From: Aurantibacillus circumpalustris
GTDB taxonomy: Bacteria; Bacteroidota; Bacteroidia; B-17B0; Aurantibacillaceae
Reading direction: 5' to 3'
Assembly: GCF_029625215.1 (NCBI RefSeq)
Contig: NZ_CP121197.1
Span: 62,001-126,000, forward strand
DNA: 64,000 nt
Shown here: positions 53,441-61,108 of the stretch, one piece after another
Position numbering within the stretch: position 1 is the stretch's first letter
Layout of the letters: the number at the start of each line of letters is the position of its first letter
Translations under genes and position numbers: made by a program
Notes under the pieces: generated by a model
Databases searched by the model: none
What the model was told of the DNA's origin: nothing
Seen by the model: the letters and a program-made list of their open reading frames with translations, nothing else

Positions 53441-56400
53441 TTACTTCGTTACCACAATCTTTTGATAAATCTGAAGCCCATCTTTTTGTCCACTCACAAA
53501 ATAAATTCCTTTTGCAAGATCACTGATGTTCACTTCATAATTATTGTTAGCTGACAAATTAATCACTCTGATTAATTGGCCGAGTTCATTTACTAAACTC
53601 AATTTTAAATCGGCGTTCGTTTGAATAGTAAACTTACCATCGTTAGGGTTTGGATAAATGGTTATTCCGTTATTTAAATGACTGAATTCATTTAATCCAG
53701 CGCAGCTTGATATTTTCACTTGAACCGTTGCGGTACTGCTACAACCGTTATCATCTGTTCCTGTTACTGTATAATTGGCAGCAGTGCCGTTTGGAGACAC
53801 TGTAATGGTTGGCCCTGTCATGGTATTATCCCAAGCATAACTTGAGCCTCCGGCTGCCGTAATTTCAACAGATTCTTTTACACAAATAAGCGTTCTTGCG
53901 GGAACAGCAGTAATGGTAGGGTTGTAATAAATACCCAAAGCAATGGTTTGTGTTGCAGGACAAATTAAACCGATAGAATTGCTATTGGCTGTAAGGGTGA
54001 ATACAGATGCTACAGTAAGCGGTATTTGTAAAATTTGATTGGTAATTGGAGTCCCACTACCTGTATGCCAGTTGTATGTACCCAAAACGCCATTACCTCC
54101 ATTTAGATTAATTAGTCCGCCAGAACAAGTGTTTGTGCTACCACTAATAGTAAGTGTTGGAATAAATACGCTTACTGCAACTGTTTGAGTGTTTTTACAA
54201 CCTGTACTGGAGTTTGTTCCTTCCACGGTATACATAATAGCACTTGAAGTAAGTGCAATTGGATTTACAACAGCAATAGCAGTTAAAACATTATTAGCAT
54301 TTGCATCCCAACTGTATGTGCTAGCTCCAAGAGCTGTTAAAGTGGCGCCACCGCCAGAACAGATCAAGGCTTTATTTGATGTTACCGTTAAGTTAGGTTT
54401 TGCATAAACTAAAACAACCTGACTAGCACCGGAAGTACAACCAAAAGAATTATCACCTGTTACATTATAAGCAGTAGCAGTTGTTGGAGTATCAGCAATA
54501 CTGGCTCCAGTAAAAACACCACCACCGGTAGCTGTCCAGTTATAATTAATTCCACCAGTAGCATTAAGGTTAACGGTTTGACCTTCACAGAGTGTTGGTG
54601 TGCTCGCAGAAACCGTAATTGTTGGATTTGGATTTGCATTTAAAAACACCGTGGTTGTACTAATACAAGTTCCATCAGAAGCAGCCACTGAATAAACTGA
54701 AGGCGCAATAGGACTAACAACAGGACTAGCACCAGTAAAAGTATAAGTTGGAGGTCCAGGAGAGGTCCACATATAAGTTAGCGCACCACCAATGGCAAGC
54801 GTTGCAGGTGTTAGCGCACAAACTACGGTTGGAGTTACAATCGCAAAAACAGTTGGTAAAGGATTCGTTTGCAGTGAAAGTACTTGTGTATTAACACATG
54901 AAGAATTTGCTTTAGTAATGGTATATGTTGTAGTTCCCAAAACCGGAGTCACAATAAAATTGGCTGTGTTTACCGTTTGTGTGGCACTCGACCAGGTGTA
55001 AGAAAGAGCTCCTGTTGCAGAAAGGGTAGAAGAACCCCCAATACAAACTAAACCGGGATTTGCGGTAGGTACATTAACCGGTGTTGGATAAACCGTAACC
55101 GGCATAGTAGCAAAAGCTGTACAACTTAAAGCACTTGTTCCAATAACGGTATAAGTTGCCGTTAACGGAGGTGTGAAACCCACACCGTTAGTGATACCGC
55201 CAGCACCGCCAGACCAAACATAATTGGTTGCGTTACCCGTTGCAGTTAAAGTGACACTACCGCCAGCACATAAAGTAGAAGTGCTTGTTGCAGGATTAAC
55301 CGTTGGAAAAGGATGAACTGAAACTGAAGTCACAGCCGTTGTTGTACCACAGCCATTCACACCACTCACAGTATAACTAACTGCTGAAGTGGGAGAAAAT
55401 ACAACTCCGTTGGTTACAGGAATCGCTCCACCTGCCCAATTGTGAACCAAAGCACCATTTGCTGTAAGCATAACTGTTTGTGTTGGACAAATACCTCCAC
55501 TTGAACTGGCTGTATTGGCAACGGTTAAAACAGGTAAAGATCCATTTACGGTTATTGTAATTGCAGCAGAAGTTGTACAATTAGAAGGACTTGTTGCGGT
55601 TAAACTATAAACTGTATTAGACACAGGAGAAACAACAATTGAAGAAGTGGTTGCACCAGTGCTCCATGAGTAATTACTTACCGCGTTAGTTGTGAGAGTA
55701 GCTGAATTACCATTACAAATAGCATTGATACTACTGCTCGTTAAGCTTGAAAGTGTAATATTGCATAATTCTGTTATTATAACTCTTCCGTTTCCTGTAA
55801 CATCAGGATTAGGCACATAACCAGTTTGAGCAGACATGGTAGTTACACCATTAGTTACACCACCGATGTAACCACTACCACCAGAACCAGCATTATTTTG
55901 ATAGCCACCGCCGCCATACCAACCGCCGCCACCGCCGCCGCCATAAGATGTTGTTATATCTCCACCCTGACCAAATGAGCCAAAAACACCACCAGAACTG
56001 CCTGTTTGTGTGCCTGGATAACTTCCACCTCCAGATAAACCACCACCATGTCCAATTAATCCTGAATTTTGATCTCCGCCGCCGCCGCCGGCAACTATAC
56101 GAACTGCAGATTGGTTACTCACTAAAGCACTTAAAACTCCTGTTGCAGTTGAAATATGAGTAGCGCCACCACCTGCTCGGCCAGTAGAGGCAGCATATCC
56201 CATTCCTCCACCATTATATCCTCCAGCTTGCAATCCTGTGGCCGTATATATCGGTGTGCCACCAACTACAATGTATAAAGTAGTAGTGGCTGGCAAATTA
56301 AGAGTTCCAGTTGAATACCCACCTATACCAGCTCTTGTGTTACCCGAATTTCCACCATTAGCACCCCACATTTTTATGTCATAAGTACCTGCCTGAAGGG

Positions 56401-56536
56401 TTAAGGTTTGTATACTTCCTGTGTAATTTAGAGTGTAGGTTGCTTGTGAGTGTGCCACACCCCAAAATACAGTCAATGCAAGTGCAAATAATCCTTGTTT
56501 TGCGCTTGATAATAATTTGTAAATCTCTCTTTTCAT
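53441..56536 (-). CDS. Array copy 4: mosaic glycine-rich, Ig-like-repeat, T9SS-sorted surface protein
   Basis: The 1031-residue precursor has a signal peptide close to copy 1 (MKREIYKLLSSAKQGLFALA), a glycine-rich domain of its own (about 32-255; WGANGGNSGNTRAGIGGYST) and Ig-like modules that follow copy 1 except for clear copy 3-like tracts. One lies at about 54721-54815 (protein: TYMWTSP and GASPVVSP instead of TYTWTSP and GSSPIVSP), one at about 55225-55345, and one in the tail at about 53593-53640 (FTIQTNADL instead of FTIQSTADL). Such switches point to gene conversion. The start at 56536 is chosen as in copy 1; a Met at 56563 also lies in frame. Confidence 0.9.
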   Translation of the reverse strand: MKREIYKLLSSAKQGLFALALTVFWGVAHSQATYTLNYTGSIQTLTLQAGTYDIKMWGANGGNSGNTRAGIGGYSTGTLNLPATTTLYIVVGGTPIYTATGLQAGGYNGGGMGYAASTGRAGGGATHISTATGVLSALVSNQSAVRIVAGGGGGDQNSGLIGHGGGLSGGGSYPGTQTGSSGGVFGSFGQGGDITTSYGGGGGGGWYGGGGYQNNAGSGGSGYIGGVTNGVTTMSAQTGYVPNPDVTGNGRVIITELCNITLSSLTSSSINAICNGNSATLTTNAVSNYSWSTGATTSSIVVSPVSNTVYSLTATSPSNCTTSAAITITVNGSLPVLTVANTASSSGGICPTQTVMLTANGALVHNWAGGAIPVTNGVVFSPTSAVSYTVSGVNGCGTTTAVTSVSVHPFPTVNPATSTSTLCAGGSVTLTATGNATNYVWSGGAGGITNGVGFTPPLTATYTVIGTSALSCTAFATMPVTVYPTPVNVPTANPGLVCIGGSSTLSATGALSYTWSSATQTVNTANFIVTPVLGTTTYTITKANSSCVNTQVLSLQTNPLPTVFAIVTPTVVCALTPATLAIGGALTYMWTSPGPPTYTFTGASPVVSPIAPSVYSVAASDGTCISTTTVFLNANPNPTITVSASTPTLCEGQTVNLNATGGINYNWTATGGGVFTGASIADTPTTATAYNVTGDNSFGCTSGASQVVLVYAKPNLTVTSNKALICSGGGATLTALGASTYSWDANANNVLTAIAVVNPIALTSSAIMYTVEGTNSSTGCKNTQTVAVSVFIPTLTISGSTNTCSGGLINLNGGNGVLGTYNWHTGSGTPITNQILQIPLTVASVFTLTANSNSIGLICPATQTIALGIYYNPTITAVPARTLICVKESVEITAAGGSSYAWDNTMTGPTITVSPNGTAANYTVTGTDDNGCSSTATVQVKISSCAGLNEFSHLNNGITIYPNPNDGKFTIQTNADLKLSLVNELGQLIRVINLSANNNYEVNISDLAKGIYFVSGQKDGLQIYQKIVVTK

Positions 56537-56681
56537 GCTATTTTTTTTTGGACTTAAATACAATAGGATGACTAAAGTTACTAAATTTTGCTTTAATGGA
56601 CCATCGATTTTTGATAAAAATTCTCTGCCTCACGTTTGTTTTAACTACTTCAGATTAACAAATTCTGAAAACAGTCTCCAT

Positions 56682-56711
56682 AAAAAAACCTCCAAATTAG
56701 GAGGTTTTTTT
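56682..56711. terminator. Terminator of array copy 5
   Basis: AAAAAAACCTCC-aaatta-GGAGGTTTTTTTT hairpin, a duplicate of the copy 2 terminator, with surrounding DNA also duplicated. Confidence 0.85.
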
Positions 56712-56732
56712 TATTTAGCTTTCTAAAGCGAC

Positions 56733-59700
56733 TTATTTCGTCACCACAATCTTCTGATAAATCTGAAGACCATCTTTTTGTCCACTCACAAAATAAATTC
56801 CTTTTGCAAGATCAATGATGTTTACTTCATGATTATTGGTTGCAGACAGATTTATCACTCTAATGAGTTGACCGAGTTCATTTACTAAACTCAATTTTAA
56901 ATCGGCATTCGTTTGAATAGTAAACTTGCCATCGTTAGGATTTGGATAAATGATTATTTCGTTATTTAAATTACTTAATTCATTTATTCCAGAGCAGTTT
57001 GATATTTTTACCTGAACCGTTGCGGTACTGCTACAACCGTTATCATCTGTTCCTGTTACTGTATAATTTGCAGTAGTGCCAGTTGGAGATACCGTAATGG
57101 TTGGTCCTGTCATGGTATTGTTCCAGGCGTAACTGGTAGCTCCGGCCGCTGTAATTCCAACAGATTCTTTTGTGCAAATAAGTGTTCTTGCAGGAACGGC
57201 AGTAATGGTAGGATTGTAATAAATACCCAAAGCAATGGTTTGTGTTGCAGGGCAAATTAAACCAACAGAATTGCTATTGGCAGTAAGGGTGAATACGGAT
57301 GCTACCGTAAGCGGCATCTGTAAAGTTTGATTGGTAATTGGAGTACCACTACCTGTATGCCAGTTGTATGTACCCAAAACTCCGTTACCCGCGGTTAAAT
57401 TAATTAGTCCACCAGAACAAGTGTTTGTGCTACCATTAATTGTAAGTGTAGGAACAAAAACGCCTACCGATACTGTCTGAGTATTTTTACAACCTGTGCT
57501 GGAATTTGTTCCTTCAACAGTGTACATTACAGCACTGGAAGTAAGTGCCGTTGGATTTACCACAGCTATGGGAGTTAAAACATTATTGGCATTGGCATCC
57601 CAACTAAATGTACTAGCTCCTGAAGCTGTTAAAGTTGCAGAGCTACCTGAGCATATTAATATTTTATTTGAACTTGCTGTTACAATAGGTTTAGGGTAAA
57701 CTAAAACAACTTGATTAGCAGAAGAAGTGCAACCAAAAGAGTTACTACCCGAAACGTTGTAAGCAGTTGCAGTCGTAGGAGTGTGAACAATACTTGATCC
57801 TGTATAAGTAGCTCCACCGGTAAGAGTCCAATTATAATTAAGTCCGCCATTCGCGTTCAGTGTTACTGTTTCACCTTCACACAATGAAGGTGTACTTGCT
57901 GTAGCCGTAATTGTTGGATTCGGATTTGCATTTAAAAATACAGTAGTTGTATTAATACAAGTTCCATCAGAAGCAGCCACAGTATAAATTGAAGGAGCAA
58001 CGGGACTTGTAATAGGACTGGCACCAGTAAAGGTATAAGATGGTGGTCCAGGTGAAGTCCATGTATAAGTGAGGGCGCCACCAACTGCAAGTGTTGCAGG
58101 AGATAGTGCACAAACCACAGTTGGTGTTACAATAGCAAAAATGCTAGGTAATGGATTTGTTACAACCGTGATTATTTGCGTATTATAACAGGTAGAGTTT
58201 GCCTTTGTAATAGTATATGTTGTGTTTCCTACAACGGGTGTTACAATAAAATTAGCTGTGTTTACTGTTTGACTAGAGCTCGTCCAGGTATAATTGGCAG
58301 CACCTGTTGCAGAAAGCGTTGAAGAACCACCTATACAAATTAAGCCAGGATTTGCTGTTGGAGGATTGATAGGTGTTGGATAAACCGTAACTGGAATCGT
58401 GGCTGAAGCCGTACAACTTAAGGCACTCGTTCCAATAACAGTATAAGTGGCCGTTAAGGGTGGACTAAAGCCAACGCCATTAGAAATACCACCAACGCCA
58501 CCAGACCATGCATAAGCGGTTGCGTTACCTGTTGCTGTTAGTGTTACGCTATTGCCTGAACATATTGAAGCGCTGCTGGCAACCGGATTAACTGTTGGGA
58601 ATGGATGAATGGATACACTAATAGCTGCGGTAGCAGTACCACAAGCATTACCGCCTGTAACCGTATACACATTTGTTCCAATTGGTGCAAAAGCCACGCC
58701 GTTGGTTACTCCACCTGTCCAAGTATAGGAAGTCGCTCCGCCACCATTTAAGGTAAGCGTTTTACCGGGGCAAGCACCAGCGGTACCATTACTACTATTT
58801 GCCGTTACGGTTGGTGTATTATTAACAGTAACAGTTATAGCACTATTGGCAATACAACCAAATGAATTTGTACCCGAAACAGAATACGTTGCATTCGCTG
58901 AAGGAGCTACAGTTATGCTGTTTGAGTTAGATGTAGTACTCCAGGTATATGTTGTATTTCCGGTAGCGGTTAAAGAAGCTGTTGAGCCAACACAAATAGA
59001 GTTATTTCCAACAACTGTTATGGTAGAAGGGCTAACAACGGTTGTTTGTGTAGATAAACAACTCGTTCCTGGCGTAAATCGGTACATCTCATTTGTGGCA
59101 GACCAATTTGTTGTTGAGTTACGACCTGCAACGGCGTACCATGCTGATCCATTAATATTCTCAATACCCATGGTATGATTACCACCATCAGTTATCATTG
59201 AAGTGGTATGTATTTCAATAACATTTGTCGATTCATATAATTGCAATTGTGCAGTAAGCGCACCGCCTCCACTTCCAAAGTGAGGAACGTTGTTAAAATT
59301 AACCAGCAATATTCTGTTTGGAGCTATTCCAACAGTTGCATAAGATATTGTTCCACCTACCCCAGGATTAAAATCTTCCCAGGTTAAAGTAATTAAGTCA
59401 TTAGGAGTATTCGTGTTAGGCCATAATTCGCCAGAGCAACATCCGTTGGCACCACCATTATATGAAAAGGTTATAAACCCGTTAGAGCTAATGTAAAAAG
59501 TAGAATACGTATTACAGAAAAACTTAAAGTTAAAACCAATTGACAGTGCATTTGCGGTTACTTGATCATCAGATAATACAACACTGGTCGGTGTTTCTGG
59601 ACCAGTTGTTACTGTTGGCATCGGAAGGGGATTATACCAAGTAGTGCCCGTACCCCCTGTTATCGCATAGGTAGGTGAGCAAATTGAATATGTTACGGTA

Positions 59701-59921
59701 TGCACGCCCGGCCCAGCAATTGAGGGATTAAAAGCTGAATTTACAACACCTGGCCCTGCGAATGTTCCGCCGGTTGCCGTTGTTGTTAAAGCAGTTGTAG
59801 CCGAATTCGTGCAATAATTCGCATTTAAGCCGGTAAAGCTACATTGTGCAAACATTACATATGCATTCGAAATTAATGCCACCGCCAAAAGTAACGTTCT
59901 GTTGTAAAGTTTTTTCATCAT
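56733..59921 (-). CDS. Array copy 5: different N-terminal module, Ig-like repeats, T9SS sorting tail
   Basis: The 1062-residue precursor starts with a signal peptide ending VMFAQ, then a module CSFTGLNANYCTN / GGTFAGPGVVNSAFNPSIAG of a kind repeated in many Bacteroidota surface proteins, then a beta-rich domain of about 190 residues (SIGFNFKFFCNTYSTFYISS, NGFITFSYNGG, TLTWEDFNPGVGGTISY). This replaces the glycine-rich domain of copies 1-4. The Ig-like modules are the most diverged in the middle (for example LCEGETVTLNANGGLNYNW), while the last about 300 codons match copy 3. The tail is IIIYPNPNDGKFTIQTNADL and ends KIVVTK. It has the clearest promoter of the array (59965-59998). Confidence 0.9.
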   Translation of the reverse strand: MMKKLYNRTLLLAVALISNAYVMFAQCSFTGLNANYCTNSATTALTTTATGGTFAGPGVVNSAFNPSIAGPGVHTVTYSICSPTYAITGGTGTTWYNPLPMPTVTTGPETPTSVVLSDDQVTANALSIGFNFKFFCNTYSTFYISSNGFITFSYNGGANGCCSGELWPNTNTPNDLITLTWEDFNPGVGGTISYATVGIAPNRILLVNFNNVPHFGSGGGALTAQLQLYESTNVIEIHTTSMITDGGNHTMGIENINGSAWYAVAGRNSTTNWSATNEMYRFTPGTSCLSTQTTVVSPSTITVVGNNSICVGSTASLTATGNTTYTWSTTSNSNSITVAPSANATYSVSGTNSFGCIANSAITVTVNNTPTVTANSSNGTAGACPGKTLTLNGGGATSYTWTGGVTNGVAFAPIGTNVYTVTGGNACGTATAAISVSIHPFPTVNPVASSASICSGNSVTLTATGNATAYAWSGGVGGISNGVGFSPPLTATYTVIGTSALSCTASATIPVTVYPTPINPPTANPGLICIGGSSTLSATGAANYTWTSSSQTVNTANFIVTPVVGNTTYTITKANSTCYNTQIITVVTNPLPSIFAIVTPTVVCALSPATLAVGGALTYTWTSPGPPSYTFTGASPITSPVAPSIYTVAASDGTCINTTTVFLNANPNPTITATASTPSLCEGETVTLNANGGLNYNWTLTGGATYTGSSIVHTPTTATAYNVSGSNSFGCTSSANQVVLVYPKPIVTASSNKILICSGSSATLTASGASTFSWDANANNVLTPIAVVNPTALTSSAVMYTVEGTNSSTGCKNTQTVSVGVFVPTLTINGSTNTCSGGLINLTAGNGVLGTYNWHTGSGTPITNQTLQMPLTVASVFTLTANSNSVGLICPATQTIALGIYYNPTITAVPARTLICTKESVGITAAGATSYAWNNTMTGPTITVSPTGTTANYTVTGTDDNGCSSTATVQVKISNCSGINELSNLNNEIIIYPNPNDGKFTIQTNADLKLSLVNELGQLIRVINLSATNNHEVNIIDLAKGIYFVSGQKDGLQIYQKIVVTK

Positions 59922-60233
59922 AAAGTTTAATTAATAATTAACTGATTTTTTTCCTCGATTTAATCAAATTTAGGAAATTTTAAGTTACAGTTTGCAAAAA
60001 ATCAGTAAAATCTGATTAAAAATCCATTAGACTTCGAAAATTTATTTTTATCCGGTCATACTGCTTAAAATAGAACAAATTGTTGAGTTTTATTAGGGTA
60101 AACCTCATCAATTGAGTCCCGTTATATGCTTTTTCTACACCGCTCCCTCATTCAAAAAGCAGTTTTGCTAAGTCGGAATTTTTGTATTAATTTAATACTT
60201 AGTTTTAACGAAATTGTTTAACTTAACATTATC
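59922..60233. other. Divergent intergenic region between array copy 5 and the LytTR regulator
   Basis: The 312 nt carry the copy 5 promoter (59965-59998) and AT-rich DNA in front of the LytTR gene. I see no clear TAnnTTTG box for the LytTR gene and no obvious LytTR direct repeat. The region is a natural place to look for control of copy 5 by the adjacent regulator. Confidence 0.5.
59965..59998 (-). promoter_or_regulatory. Promoter of array copy 5
   Basis: On the minus strand TTTG (59998-59995) is followed after 22 nt by TAAATTTG (59972-59965), matching the -33/-7 elements with a slightly long spacer. The start codon lies 43 nt downstream. Confidence 0.55.
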
Positions 60234-60983
60234 ATGCAAAAATACAGGGCAGTAATAATCGACGACGAGGAAGATAGCAGAAGTAATACCCGCAATATGA
60301 TTCAAAACTATTGTGAAGAAATTGAAATTGTTGGTGAAGCGGACAATGGTCCAGATGGGAAAAAGAAAATTCAGGAATTAAAACCGCATGTAGTCTTTTT
60401 AGACATTAATATGCCGGGCATGAATGGCTTCCAAATGTTGGAAGGAATTTATAACCGTGATTTTCAAGTTGTATTCTTAACTGCTTACAGCGAACATGGC
60501 ATCACAGCAGTAAAAGCAGGTGCAACAGATTATCTTCTAAAACCACTTATGTTGAATGAGCTACAAGGCGCCATTCGTAAAGTTGTACAACATTATGAAT
60601 CTAAAGGTGCTCCATCAGGGGCTTCCAAACCTGAAGAAAATAAAAATCTTGTATTAATTAACCACAGTAAAGGATTTACCCTGGTAGATTTTCGTGATAT
60701 TATTTGGCTTGAAGCCAGTGATAACTATACAAACCTTTATTTAAACGGACAAAAGAAAATTATTGCAAGTAAAACGCTTAAGGAATTTGAAACTATACTA
60801 CCGGATCAAGATTTTTTCAGAATTCACCGTTCAGCCCTTATTAATATTCACTACATGAAAGAATATACAAATAACGAAGGCGGCGAAGTCATCTTGAGTG
60901 AAGGAACACATGTACAGGTAAGTAAAGCTCGCACACAAGAGTTTGCTGAGTTTATTAAGTCTCGATCTGTTTCTCCTAAATAA
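60234..60983 (+). CDS. LytTR-family response regulator
   Basis: The 249-residue protein has a receiver domain (about 5-120) with Asp10/Asp11, phospho-acceptor Asp57 (VVFLDINMPGM), Thr83 and Lys103, and a C-terminal LytTR DNA-binding domain (about 150-245; IIWLEASDNYTNLYLNGQKK, then FFRIHRSALINIHYMKEY). LytTR regulators bind direct repeats and often control surface or secreted factors. It is followed by a propeller-type sensor kinase and is divergent from array copy 5. Confidence 0.94.
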   Translation: MQKYRAVIIDDEEDSRSNTRNMIQNYCEEIEIVGEADNGPDGKKKIQELKPHVVFLDINMPGMNGFQMLEGIYNRDFQVVFLTAYSEHGITAVKAGATDYLLKPLMLNELQGAIRKVVQHYESKGAPSGASKPEENKNLVLINHSKGFTLVDFRDIIWLEASDNYTNLYLNGQKKIIASKTLKEFETILPDQDFFRIHRSALINIHYMKEYTNNEGGEVILSEGTHVQVSKARTQEFAEFIKSRSVSPK

Positions 60984-61004
60984 ATTATTTAATTCTTAAA
61001 TATG

Positions 61005-61025
61005 AAGCCCGTTTTACGGGCTTTT
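61005..61025 (+). terminator. Terminator after the LytTR gene
   Basis: AAGCCCG-tttta-CGGGCTTTT, a compact 7-bp hairpin with T tail, 22 nt after the stop codon. It would uncouple the kinase gene at least in part. Confidence 0.75.
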
Positions 61026-61108
61026 CGTATTTTTATACTTTGCTCAATGGTTTTTTCAAACGTATTAAAACCTTAAATGCAAAAGATAAAATTGACACAT
61101 TACTATTT

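Larger units (their letters stand above)
43143..59921 (-). repeat. Tandem array of five paralogous T9SS surface-protein genes
   Basis: Five head-to-tail minus-strand genes (copies 1-5 by increasing coordinate) share about 2 kb of Ig-like-repeat sequence and the sorting tail. The stops of copies 1, 2 and 4 are at offsets 0, 3348 and 10298, and the shared 3' parts align at those offsets without indels where I checked. Copies 1, 2 and 4 form one close group and copies 3 and 5 another in their last about 300 codons. Flanking DNA is also duplicated: 46296-46490 (before copy 1) closely matches 56537-56732 (before copy 4). Confidence 0.9.

Noticed and set aside
43143-59921. Regular repeats as a CRISPR array or satellite
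   Set aside because: The periodicity is about 75 codons of degenerate protein modules inside long reading frames, not short identical repeats with unique spacers.
43143-59921. The array as a mobile element or genomic island
   Set aside because: There is no transposase, integrase, attachment-site duplication or tRNA junction at its ends; the only tRNA is 20 kb away.
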